From: Albugo candida
Taxonomy: Eukaryota; Oomycota; Peronosporomycetes; Albuginales
DNA: 64,000 nt
Assembly (NCBI GenBank): GCA_040437565.1
Contig: JBDOQK010000049.1
Span: 124,001-188,000 of the forward strand
Direction: 5' to 3'
Part shown: positions 22,123-32,653 of the stretch, piece by piece
How positions within the stretch are numbered: position 1 is the stretch's first letter
Layout of the letters: every line of letters starts with the position of its first letter
Notes under the pieces: generated by a model
Database searches by the model: none
Told to the model about the DNA's origin: nothing
The model's input: the letters and a program-made list of their open reading frames with translations, nothing else
Program-made: the position numbers and the translations under genes

Positions 22123-22852
22123 GGGTATTGATATCCCGACAACTTTTTTTTTAAATTACAGCATGCCTAGTTAAATTATTACTCTCACAACTTTTTCTTT
22201 TTTGCAAAATACATAAATAGATTTACATTCCTAACTAATTACATCCATACACACCCTAAGTTGCTGCTCGAACAGCTTCAACCGAGAATTATTTGTGATT
22301 GGTTAATACACAGAAAGTTTCAACTGTGATCGGCTAATACATATGACATATTCCATTCGACACATTCTGCTCTTACTTTCTATAGTAGCAATGGAAAAGA
22401 GATTACACATTTGCATGTAAAAAGTAATCATTGGCAAGCTGTTCAGATGCAAAATAACTTCAGGTAGATGCAAACGGGCAATACCGCGCCACCTGTGAGG
22501 AACGCAACTTTGGCTAGCTCAGATCCAGGACAAGCTCTAGCAACTAGATAATTTTCCTAATACATGTTATTTTCGACGTTGGTACATACTAATTGTTGTG
22601 TCTTTACGACAAATTATAGGTCAACAACAACAAAATGGCGATGAATCGTCTATTAATGACGAGCGTTTAGCTCAGTTGAAGATATCTATATTACTAGAAT
22701 TAACCTCTAGACGTAAATGACTTATCTTAGTTAGAAATGTAAACTTATTTATTTTTCAAAGAAGTTGTGGGAGTAATAATTTAGCAGGCATTACGTAATC
22801 TAAATTAAAAATAAATGTAATTTGAAAAAAAGTTGTCGGGATATCGATACCC
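22123..22852. mobile_element. Non-autonomous DNA element with long TIRs (730 bp)
   Basis: The left end GGGTATTGATATCCCGACAA and the inverted right end match for about 100-120 bases with few differences; both arms include aattattactc(t/c)cacaact and tttacatt(c/t)ctaacta. No open frame lies inside. It is a MITE-like element. Internal sequence contains GTGATTGGTTAATAC, again a CCAAT motif. Related solo ends lie at 14254-14305 and about 23690-23727. Confidence 0.8.
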
Positions 22853-22859
22853 ATTATTT

Positions 22860-23682
22860 GCTATTTCCACCCACCACGTGACTTTTTGACCAATCCGATT
22901 ACGGCATTATTTCCACCCAGCTTTTGGGAATCCACCCACCACCTGGCTTTCTGACCAATCAGATTACGGCGGTATTTCCACCCAACTTTTTACTATTTCC
23001 ACCCGCCTTTTTATGTTAGGGGCACTTCTCTCAAAAGTATTGATCGGTAGACCACCCCTGGATGCATATAATCTACCATGGACGGCATTACTCCAAGAGT
23101 ATTGAAAATCGTTTATCCGTGTCGCATCCGTAAGAGATAATGTAGAGTACCCTTTTCAATAAAAAGAATTCTTCTGGTAGAAAGCTTTCGCAAACTTGCA
23201 CTCGATTGCGCCACAGGGCACTTCGGAATTCGGGCGATGCACACAAACGGTATAGCGGCATAAAGATGCCAAGTTCACTGAAAACAGCTACGTGCAACAT
23301 CTAGAAACGATAGCCCATCCCATAACAGTACAACAGCAGGGCCTCTGTGCGCTTGAGAATCGGCGTAAACAAGTTACAAATGTATTTACAAGTTATTTTG
23401 ATTTTTGCTCGTGTTAAAAGAAATACGGCAAAAGATAGCTGTCGTTATCGGTCCATTCTCAGACCAGCGGTACAACGAAAGCATGAGAAGGTTGGCTGAT
23501 CTAAAATTAGGATCATAGTAAGGTGTGCAACTATGATTTCTGGTACCTTCAATCGACATGCAGGACTGTGTAAACTGTAGCCATGTCTTGGAGCAGTGGT
23601 GTGGAAATAATGCCGTAATCTGATTGGTCAAAAAGTCACGTGTTGGGTGGAAGTAGCCAAAAGTTGGGTGGAAGAAGCAATT
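22860..23682. mobile_element. TIR element carrying CACGTG and CCAAT motifs
   Basis: 22860-22918 and the reverse complement of 23601-23659 agree at about 54 of 58 bases. Each arm holds CACGTGACTTTTTGACCAAT, combining an E/G-box with a CCAAT box. A second internal unit follows at 22933-22990. The whole is flanked by the direct repeat CCCATTATTT (22850-22859 and 23683-23692), about the 9-10 bp target-site duplication made by Mutator-like transposition. No transposase is inside, so it is non-autonomous. Confidence 0.7.
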
Positions 23683-23727
23683 CCCATTATTTATTGTTAC
23701 AAAAATGTTTTGGGAGTAATAATTTAA

Positions 23728-23880
23728 GGGAACCATTATTCAGCCCCCAGCCTCCATAAATTAATAGTTTAATGGTCTCTGGTTGGTCTAAAAAATATAA
23801 CAGAATAAATAAAGGGAGCCGCTAACCAGTCCGCAGTTTTCGCTAACCAGCCCCCACCCTTCCTAAATACAGCACTTTTA
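23728..23880 (+). repeat. Two further subterminal units of the MULE-like family
   Basis: Units at 23728-23813 and 23814-23880 match those at 14426-14520 and 15186-15285 (GGGAACCATTATTCAGCCCC; GGGAGCCGCTAACCAG). The first contains CTCTGGTTGGTCT. The 23690-23727 sequence before them resembles the right end of the 22123-22852 family. Confidence 0.7.
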
Positions 23881-24205
23881 GCTGGGGTCCGTACCCAGCT
23901 CAGTTGAAGGTGTCTATATTACTAGAATTAGAATAACTGACTTCTCTAGTTGCCTAGGCTATCTTAAATAACATATATACATATAAAAAACGTCTCGTGN
24001 NNNNNNNNNNNNNNNNNNNNNNNNNNNNNNNNNNNNNNNNNNNNNNNNNNNNNNNNNNNNNNNNNNNNNNNNNNNNNNNNNNNNNNNNNNNNNNNNNNNG
24101 GTTGTGTCGATATGTCGACTTGAACCATTGTTTTCGAGAGGAAAGAGTTGAAAAAAGCTGTTTTTCGAGGTGTTTTTACTAAATGACCGGGTTACTTAGT
24201 ATCCG
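23881..24205. repeat. Dispersed element, right copy, inverted
   Basis: 23907-23999 and 24100-24205 are the reverse complement of parts of 16279-16700, with modest divergence, around a 100-N gap at 24000-24099. The short SINE-like piece at 23888-23906 lies at its edge. Confidence 0.75.
24000..24099. other. Assembly gap (100 N)
   Basis: Exactly 100 N inside the right copy of the dispersed element. It replaces the region that contains the hairpin in the left copy. Confidence 0.9.
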
Positions 24206-25659
24206 GCAAATTGAGAAGTGAGATTAGAAGTACAGATAAGGAACGAGCTCGTGTATTTATGGCTACGAACAGAACCTCGGAAAACTTCTGCTAACCGTCG
24301 AAAAATTATCTGCTCTATTTATCTATTTGGATGCTATCAATTTCACCCGTACGGTCATTCTTTCAAGTACACAAAAGCCGACTCCACAGTATGCATTTAG
24401 CCTCCTTAGAAAGCAGTAGAGACAAATCAAAAACTGACCACATGGTTAACGTATATTCGGAGCCGCTGTCCTATCTTTGTTCGCGTTTCGCTACCCGACC
24501 TCGTGGAATGGAAGCTGCTTGCTCGCATCATGCGCTGAATATGGAAGGCATGGATTCAAACGGCTGCGTCCGATCTAGTTCTTGTCTTGGACCCAGTGAA
24601 ACCGAACGCCATTTGAAGCTATTGAGCTCGTCGAATTTCTTATCAAGAACCAAGGATGGCACAAGTCAAGCGCTAAGTTCAAGTTCAAGTTCAAGTAGTG
24701 CCACTTTGTCGCGCAGTAATATGTATTCTGCAATATTCATGTTTGCTACATACACATCTTCACTGTATCTATACGCAGTCTTGTGAGGTAGGCGTTTGGC
24801 TGGAGAATGCGCTGGATCAGCCGCAAAAAAATCGTCAAGGTAACAAAACTAAAGACGAAAGTATGCAGTGAAAAAAACAAAAATAAAAAAAAACAACGGC
24901 AGCATTGGCTGGGTAGCATGGCATAAAGAGCATCACGAATGGCTCTGTACTCACAAAAACAGTGTCTTTTTCTCGGTATGGTTGATATTTCTTACTCTCT
25001 AGTAAAGAGATCCAATAAAATAGTTGAATTGCATTGATTCAATCAAATGCGTTTTGATGGGCCAGCAACAGAAGGCGTGATAAAAATGTGTGTATGCAAA
25101 TATCCTCTGGTGGACAGTAGTCTTAGTGATAGGACTGTGCGTAAAGCCAAGGTATGATCATGACTAATGAGGCGAGAATGCGCCTATACAAGATGGATAA
25201 CATTATATACGCAGTGAAAAGTATGCAATTTCACGCTATAGTAATATGCTCATGTATTTTTGTACATAATGTGATTATGTGAATGTGTTTAGATTGCAAT
25301 GTTCTTTTGCCTTGTCAATACATGTTGAAGTTCAAGGTTTAGGATTTAGGGTACAACAAGATGGGGAGCACATGTGCCGAGGCGTTCTTTACAACCACAT
25401 CAAAAAACGACTCGATCAAGGATGCATCGGAATGCGTTCACTTTTTTGCCATAAATGAAACTGTTATGACCGCGCGGTTGCTGGTGTCCTACCAATTGAA
25501 TGTCTGGTATCAAATTGAGTGGCTGTTGAGGTCTTTGAAGAGCGATGATGCAAAATGCCGGCCCATACAGAAAGCCAGTATATACAATTGACGTATTCCG
25601 TGAGATTACAAGTTCGGAAGCCGGTCAAGATTGTTCTTAACTTTGTTGATAACATAATG
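24206..25659. other. Gene-poor stretch with one 151-codon ORF
   Basis: An ATG-started open frame at 24331-24786 encodes 151 residues. It has a Ser run made by an (agttca)n hexamer near 24680-24700 and a hydrophobic C-terminus. No homologue comes to mind and I do not claim it as a gene. A/T-rich runs follow at 24870-24900, and another short frame lies at 25361-25591. Confidence 0.35.
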
Positions 25660-26157
25660 AATATATTGTGGATGTCCTAATTCTTTTCCCGCTTTACCTC
25701 GTTATCAGAAAGGTTGTACAGATATTATTCTGATTGTAATCTGTGATCTGGATACCGAAAAATCAAATGGCGCTTGACGGTTGGCTAAACGCTTGACGGT
25801 TGGCTTGCCAATATATGCCCGATTGCATTGTTGGCGATGTGAGGCTGAATAACAATATCGTTAAAGCCTACTGGATGAAGTTGGATGACTGTATCAACTT
25901 CAAATACCAAGGATAATTGAATATCAATCAGGAGCAATACCTTTTTATCGAATTAGGAATCATAAAAGGTAATCCAGTCTTCGTTGCGACTCTAAGAAAA
26001 TGTGTGACAGTCAATTAACAACTTGTGCGTTGCCGTCAACTATCATTATCTTCGTCCATGACATATCGTTTTCATCTGACTGGGAGAAAATTGTGTTTCT
26101 GCACATGGATAGCTTGTACTTAATTTTCCAAATATCTTCCAAGTATAATCATATGCG
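25660..26157 (-). pseudogene. CRN C-terminal remnant
   Basis: Downstream of the CRN stop, this stretch matches the sequence after 20960 in the second copy (for example the gggcat(a/c)tattg and gccaaccgtcaagcg segments). It is therefore part of the same ancestral unit. All frames are broken. An 18-bp direct repeat (cgcttgacggttggct) lies at 25775-25812. Confidence 0.5.
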
Positions 26158-27241
26158 TCAATAAACCATCCAATTACCGTGGATATTGAAGACTTTCACA
26201 TGCGTGAAATTTGCGTCATANNNNNNNNNNNNNNNNNNNNNNNNNNNNNNNNNNNNNNNNNNNNNNNNNNNNNNNNNNNNNNNNNNNNNNNNNNNNNNNN
26301 NNNNNNNNNNNNNNNNNNNNAAGACGTCTTTGAATGTCTTGTCAGTACCATTGCCCAATAGCGAAAAGCTTGCAATAACTGCCTTTTTGTTTTTCTCTTT
26401 GCATGACGCTTCCAGTTTACGACCCACCAATGCTGCCAGGGATGATTTTCCGGTCATAGGTGGACTTTTGATGAGCAAAATATGTTTTCTGTCAAGCAAA
26501 TCAATAACTTTGCTGGTTAAATTACTCCTAAGTAGAGTTCGCTTATCCTTTACATCAACGCATTCACGTGGTGTTCCTTTTGTTTCTAGCGATCCTTGAG
26601 CACCGTAGTATAACACGTCGTCTTTTGGAATGTATGGTCTCGGGACAACTACCAACACGTGAATGACTTCATCTTCATCACTTAAACCTGTGAAAACTCT
26701 TGACAGTCTCTTTACAGGTCGTAACTTAGTCNNNNNNNNNNNNNNNNNNNNNNNNNNNNNNNNNNNNNNNNNNNNNNNNNNNNNNNNNNNNNNNNNNNNN
26801 NNNNNNNNNNNNNNNNNNNNNNNNNNNNNNNCGTGGTGTTCCTTTTGTTTCTAGCGATCCTTGAGCACCGTAGTATAACACGTCGTCTTTTGGAATGTAT
26901 GGTCTCGGGACAACTACCAACACGTGAATGACTTCATCTTCATCACTTAAACCTGTGAAAACTCTTGACAGTCTCTTTACAGGTCGTAACTTAGTCTTCA
27001 GTAGATCTTGAATGGTTGTAACGTCTCCTTGTTCCAATGCTTCCACTTCTTCAGAAGCGTCTGAAAGCCACACGCCGTTTCTTTTCGCGAGGTAGAGCTG
27101 TAATTCACGCGCATCACAATTGATCACATCTGTGTTCTCCTTCTTGATCGCGTACTTCAAGTCACTGATGGTATCATCGTCATCAATATCCACAGGGAAC
27201 GCACTTCCCTTTTCTCCAGCTAACAAGCAGAACAATTTCAT
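26158..27241 (-). CDS. Crinkler (CRN) effector, interrupted by two gaps, probably truncated
   Basis: Starts at the ATG at 27241. The N-terminus is a ubiquitin-like CRN header with an LYLAK motif near residues 50-55. An acidic DWL-like region follows, then the HVLVVVP junction motif (about 26905-26925, repeated at 26642-26662 by a contig overlap). After the junction comes a P-loop NTPase start (PPMTGKSSL, about 26440-26465), the commonest CRN C-terminal type. CRNs are secreted oomycete effectors that enter host nuclei and alter defence or cause cell death. Reading is interrupted by a false duplication (26567-26996) and a gap (26221-26320). After that gap the frame stops within 21 codons, well short of a full NTPase, so the gene is truncated here or misassembled. 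I see no classical signal peptide, as is common for CRNs. Confidence 0.85.
26221..26320. other. Assembly gap (100 N)
   Basis: Exactly 100 N inside the CRN NTPase region. The sequence left of the gap matches the right edge of the gap at 20794-20893 in reverse complement. Confidence 0.9.
26567..26996. repeat. False tandem duplication inside the CRN gene (165 bp)
   Basis: 26567-26731 equals 26832-26996 across a 100-N gap (26732-26831). This is an unmerged contig overlap and doubles the HVLVVVP region of the CRN. Confidence 0.88.
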
Positions 27242-27476
27242 TGGAATTGGGTGTGATCCTTACACCAATCAACCTTCAGTATACTTGCCGCTAAATTCGT
27301 TTGTTACCATGAATACTGCATTTATTTTCCTCACACTGCTATACTGTATAATGGATAGCTCATAGTTGCTTGCTTGAAAGGAATGTCTTGTCCAAATTAT
27401 TTCTGTACCCAAAAATAAATACATAGATTAGGTCTGACGGAGATGCTTTCATGTTGCTTTATAAACATAATATTCT

Positions 27477-27923
27477 TCATTGAACGCTAAGAACCTTCTT
27501 GCAGTGTTTCTTTATTTGGAAATACAGCAACATGGCGAAGTGGTCGAAGAAGTAATCATTTGTGAATGCCTTGTTAGCGTGGAATTTTTTAACAGCGTAT
27601 TCTGCCTGCCGTCCACATAACCCCTTCCGATACACATCCATACATCGTCGGGCTTTTTTGCATATCACCGGATTTGGTTCAATAGGATAGAGGCAAGTGC
27701 TCTTGAGACTGTGATAATTTAGCTCGGAGTGAAATTTTGCGTAGAAGATCACCAGGTGTCCAGCCGCAAGGATCATCTCCTCTAGCATGCCTCGCTGCGA
27801 AACAAAGTCCGGTTGTCTCTTTCCAACCTCGCATTTATTCCTCAGCTCAACCTGAGACCTTCCCGCCACAGGACTCGTTCTGCAGAAGAATTTTGATGCC
27901 CTTCGGTTGTCCGCGACAAGCAA
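27477..27923 (-). pseudogene. DDE_3-type transposase C-terminal relic
   Basis: The minus frame encodes the C-terminal signature of DDE_3 (Tc1/mariner superfamily) transposases: an acidic LEEMILAAGH helix, then FYAKFHSELNY (usually FYPKFHCELN), then a CRRxMDxYRxGLxGxQAEYAVKKF-type segment. The frame has no ATG at its head, and the usual region with the catalytic Glu after HCELN is replaced, indicating a deletion. The fragment ends about 235 bp upstream of the CRN start on the same strand. Its tail is also found in the inverted copy at 20530-20622. Confidence 0.7.
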
Positions 27924-28097
27924 GATATGGGTGACTTTTTGGAAAAATTATGCTTTGAAAATTTCCCTTACCCCAGGTGGAGCTCAGAAACGTTTCATTC
28001 TATACCGACAATTCAGCGTGCAAGTGGATGTTCCACCATCTAATGGTGTCTCCAAAGATGCCACGAATGCTTTTTTGACGTTCTTCCAAGTTCGACT

Positions 28098-29920
28098 TTG
28101 TCCCACATCATGTGAAAGGACGGTCCAATGTCGTGGCCGAGGCATTGTCTCGTCCAGCAGTGTCTGCATAATATTCCAACGAATCCGCTATGCCTATTAA
28201 CCATGTTCCGATATGTCGGATGTCGTACATGAGTGTACAGATGACTGTAATCGACACACCAATCTTTTGGATAGGCACATGGTCACTCGGCTCTCATACA
28301 GTACATTCCGCTGAATGTCTCCTAACTCTTGCTCGACGATATGGAGTTGTGGGGGGAGAGTCGTCCAATAGGAGTCACTCAGGAGCAAATCCGCAACGCC
28401 GAGTTTCACGTTGTGCGCGCACATCTCAGCCAAGAAATGCGAAAAGCGATTCAGCAAGCTTATCGCAAAGACAAGTTTTTTGAAAAGATATCAAAACGAA
28501 AACAGGTGAATAAGAACTTCATAATCTACAAAGGACTCATGCCTTTAAAGCAAGAGGGTACAATGCAGCAATTATGCATTCCAGAAAAGCTGTAACTAAA
28601 GACGAAGATTTTATACGAGTTTCACGATGCAGCCACAGCAGCACATCCAGAAGTTCGCAGAACTTTGATGAAGTTGAAACAATTGTACCACTGGCCTAAG
28701 ATACTTGAGGCGGGGAAGAAGTACGTCGAGGTATGTGAAACATGCGCTCGTTGGAAGACAAAGAGTCAGCAAATGAAAGGATTAATGATCCTAATCCCTG
28801 TTCCGGAAGAATGCTGGGAAGTAGTGTCAATGGACTTCATTACTGAACTACCCGTGTTGGAAGGGTATGATGCAATTTGCGTCGTCGTAGACAAGCTGTC
28901 CAAGAGAACGATTTATGCACAAGCATGTTCGTTCGACTGCCGATTCGAAAGACACCGCAAAGTTATTTTTTCGACGCCGTAGTCGGCATCATGGACTGCC
29001 GAAAGTTATCATCAGCGATCGGAATCCGAAGTTCCCGGCAAACTTCTGGAAACCTCTATTGAATATGATGGTTGTCAAGCTAAGCATGACGACCGCTCAT
29101 AGGGCACAAGCGGATGGATAAACAGAACGCCAAAACTTGGTCTTAGAAGACGCATCACGCTGTCTGGTATCGTACAGTAGAGAAAATTGGGCCAAGCTAC
29201 TTGGTACCGTAGAGTACGCACACGCCACCTCGGTGAACGCGTCTACTAAGCTCACCCCATTAGAGATCGATTCCGGAAGAAAGGTATTCAATCTGATTGC
29301 GCACGAATTCAGAGGCTCCAAGGTTTGGGATCCACAACCAAATTCAAAATTCGCCTCAAATTTCACCAAGTATCGTCAAGACCTAGTGCGTAAAGCGCGG
29401 TGAAAAACTAGAACAAGCCCAAGAAAAGCAGAAGAACTACTAAGACGCTAAAAGAACAAGCCTCGCCTTGAATGTCGGTGACTTAGTTCTGCTAAATACC
29501 AAGAACTTGCCACTCAAGGCAGTCAAAGCTCACATTCAGTTGAAGAAAGAAATGCTCGCGGCCAAAACGTTGAATCGTTTGAGATAATCAAGATGACCTA
29601 CCCAAATGTAGCCAAGTTAAAGCTACCGCGAAATATGAAGAGACTACACTCATCGTTCAACGTCGACCTACTCTCTTTATAGAAGTCGAATGCTTCCGAG
29701 TTTGCGGGCCAACCGATTCCGAAAGCATCACCAATTATCCTAGAGTCAAAAAACGGGGGAAGAACTATACATTGTGGAAACTTGCTTCGTTGTCATCAGC
29801 GCAGCCGCCAAATAGGATGGCTAGTACAATGGCACGGCCACCCAGGTATGATAGTACTTGGGAGAGCGAGAAAGCTATACGCCACGTTTTGCATTGGCAG
29901 CGACTAGTGAAGGCCTTGTG
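28098..29920 (+). pseudogene. Ty3/gypsy chromovirus pol relic
   Basis: Pieces of one pol gene follow in the normal order but in shifting frames with stops. They are: the RNase H end (FDFVPHHVKGRSNVVAEALS, about 28098-28157); the integrase zinc-binding and linker region (about 28620-28790, CETCARWK); the integrase core (SMDFITELP, about 28829; KVIISDRNPKF, about 29005; TTAHRAQADG, about 29092); and the core end (about 29137-29400). A GDLVLL / SSFNVDLLS segment follows (29480-29680), and finally a chromodomain (YIVETLL, GWLVQWHGHP, STWES, about 29765-29880). A C-terminal chromodomain defines the chromovirus branch. No LTR was found. Confidence 0.82.
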
Positions 29921-29972
29921 GGACCGCCAAAGCGAACTCAAGTCCGGGGAGATGTCAGGTCGCCTGGTACGC

Positions 29973-31052
29973 GCGGCACGACAGGGAACATACCCAGTTG
30001 TGCTAGGGTAACACAGCTAAATGCGTTTTGGATACGCCATGACGTCACTACGAAGCTTCTAGAATATGGATAGGCTCAATGGTATCACAGACTAGCGAAT
30101 TAAGGAGCTAGATCTTTTTAATAAAAATTATACCAAGTGAAGCACAAGCCTCCACATTGTGAGCGACGAGAGAATGACTGGAGAACCTTGTGATCGTGAC
30201 AGCGAGTGCAAATTACCAGATGGAAAATAGCTTTATGTCACGATAATTGCATCAGTTCTGCTTCATGTGACTGTGTCTGTGGGACCTCGTACCGTCCGAT
30301 TAAGATGTCCACCTTGTCTATTGATTACGAGGAACATTATATCGTATAAAAAAACTTGCTGCAGAAAGGGTTCAAACTTGCATATGTGGATGGTTTTCGG
30401 TCACTAGTGCATTTCAAGACTTCTGCAGCGGCGTTTGATGTACAAATAAATAATAATGTGCTNNNNNNNNNNNNNNNNNNNNNNNNNNNNNNNNNNNNNN
30501 NNNNNNNNNNNNNNNNNNNNNNNNNNNNNNNNNNNNNNNNNNNNNNNNNNNNNNNNNNNNNNGCGGCACGACAGGGAACATACCCAGTTGTGCTAGGGTA
30601 ACACAGCTAAATGCGTTTTGGATACGCCATGACGTCACTACGAAGCTTCTAGAATATGGATAGGCTCAATGGTATCACAGACTAGCGAATTAAGGAGCTA
30701 GATCTTTTTAATAAAAATTATACCAAGTGAAGCACAAGCCTCCACATTGTGAGCGACGAGAGAATGACTGGAGAACCTTGTGATCGTGACAGCGAGTGCA
30801 AATTACCAGATGGAAAATAGCTTTATGTCACGATAATTGCATCAGTTCTGCTTCATGTGACTGTGTCTGTGGGACCTCGTACCGTCCGATTAAGATGTCC
30901 ACCTTGTCTATTGATTACGAGGAACATTATATCGTATAAAAAAACTTGCTGCAGAAAGGGTTCAAACTTGCATATGTGGATGGTTTTCGGTCACTAGTGC
31001 ATTTCAAGACTTCTGCAGCGGCGTTTGATGTACAAATAAATAATAATGTGCT
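29973..31052. repeat. False tandem duplication around a gap (490 bp)
   Basis: 29973-30462 equals 30563-31052 with 100 N (30463-30562) between. This is an unmerged contig overlap at the junction of the gypsy and copia relics. Confidence 0.88.
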
Positions 31053-32490
31053 AATGGTTCAAGTCGAATCAAAACGCCCGATTACGAGTTCAGGTAATGT
31101 AATTTTGGCGGTAACTAACGATAATCAACTGCCAGTGATGATATAGACATGCAAGTTGGCACACTGATGCAATACCATCAACGTGTGGCTCATTTATCGT
31201 ATGACACTATCGAGCGTATGTCTAAAGACACGAGATCAGGGATACAGCTAAGTGACAAGAAACGTGCGAATTGTTTGACATGCCTGCAGGGATAGCAGGC
31301 AAAAAACGATCAGTCGAAGCAAGACACGGGCAAGAATTCACCTATCGACAGAATCGGAGGAGTGATATGCAGTGACTCAAAGGGACGATGACACCCAATA
31401 ATCGACTGGTAATCGATACCTGATAAATTTCGTGGACTAAAAGTCAAACTACTGTCGCATTTTTCTAGCCAAGACCAAGGACGCGGCAGCTAAGAAATTA
31501 AAACAGTTTTGGTCTTCTTTGAGAAAATGTTTAACTGCCGAGTTCATGTTTTGCGCACTGATGGTGGTGGAGAATCTCGAAGTATCGTTTATTCTGCTAG
31601 AAACGGGGGTTGCACGTCAAGTCTCCGAGTTTAGAAACCAGGCGTCGAATGGAAAGGCAGATAGGATGCACAGGACTATTTTGAACTTGGTCAGATGCAT
31701 GATTTACGCGTGTGGATTACCGCTGTATTTCTGGTGAGATGCCGTGGAGTACGCAGCGTACATACTTAATCTCAGTCCGAGTCGCTCTACCACAAAAAGG
31801 GCATCACCTTCCGAAGCTTTGACTGGTAAAGTACCAGATTTGAGTTCGAGTGTGGCTTTTGGTTCAATATCTACTGTGTACATAGACCCGTGCAAGAATT
31901 CTCTACAACAGCGAGCGCAAGTTTGAATAATCATCGGCAAGAGTGATGAGATGAAGGGATTCCGTGTGTATTTCGAAGAAGGAAAGGTTGTTCATTGTTC
32001 CTCAGCATGTCAACAATATCGATATCCTGACAGCTCAAAACTCGCATGCTTAGTGTGGACTTGAATCTAGTATTGGCGATAGAGGCGAGACGTCAGAAGG
32101 AGATGACGCGACAATTGCCTTGTCATATACTGCTGCAGATAAAGTGACTCAAGCCGTTACGAAAATAATGAAGAAAAAGCTGGGCAGAGATCGCGGCATT
32201 TGACGCCTTCGACAACAAGAACTCTGATGATTGTTGGTCAGCAGGAGGAGATAGCTGAGGAAGTGGTGAACCACATCGTCGAGCGAGATCCAGCTAGCTA
32301 TGGCGAAGCGATGTAGAGCTCAAAGGTACAAGAATGGAATGAAGCGATTGAATAAGAAATATCTGCTTTGAATTGCCTAGGAGTTTTCCAAGGCATTAAA
32401 CGACCTAATGACAGCAATGTGCTGCACAGCTACTGGGTGTTCAATACGAAGACTGACGCCGAAGGTAATTGGCGATATGGATAAAGAAAG
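30353..32490 (+). pseudogene. Ty1/copia pol relic (pre-integrase, integrase, RT start)
   Basis: The order is: a protease/spacer region (GFKLAYVDGF, about 30965); the GAG-pre-integrase zinc site (about 31170-31290, HLSYDTIERMSK then CLTC); the integrase core (IGGVICSDSKG, about 31345; INFVD; FLAKTKDAAAKK, about 31465; LRTDGGGE in a shifted frame, about 31555; GVARQVSE; NQASNGKADRMHRT, about 31640-31680); a FW / DAVEYAAYILN segment (about 31725-31770); and KGFRVYFEEGK (about 31955). Last is the beginning of reverse transcriptase (WNEAIE then NSNVLHSYWVFNTKTDAEGNWRY, 32335-32480). Stops and frameshifts are frequent. The relic ends about 165 bp before the GPN1 start codon. Confidence 0.82.
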
Positions 32491-32653
32491 CATCAAGTAT
32501 GACACTTGACGGTTTGCTAAATTATAGATGGTCCTTTGCTTTCTGTGCGTGAGAGATGATGAGAACATCATTGCAATTTATTGCTTCTTGTACTTTTTCG
32601 ATTGGTCAATTATTGAAGCTGTAATATACCGGTATGTACTGATACTTGTAAGC

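Noticed and set aside
24660-24700. CRISPR-like or regulatory direct repeat
   Set aside because: It is a simple (agttca)n microsatellite, and the genome is eukaryotic.
24331-24786. Secreted or membrane effector candidate
   Set aside because: No signal peptide, low-complexity Ser run from a hexamer repeat, no homologue recalled; evidence is too thin.
27984-28169. Minus-strand ORF over the gypsy relic
   Set aside because: The plus strand carries the RNase H end in this interval.
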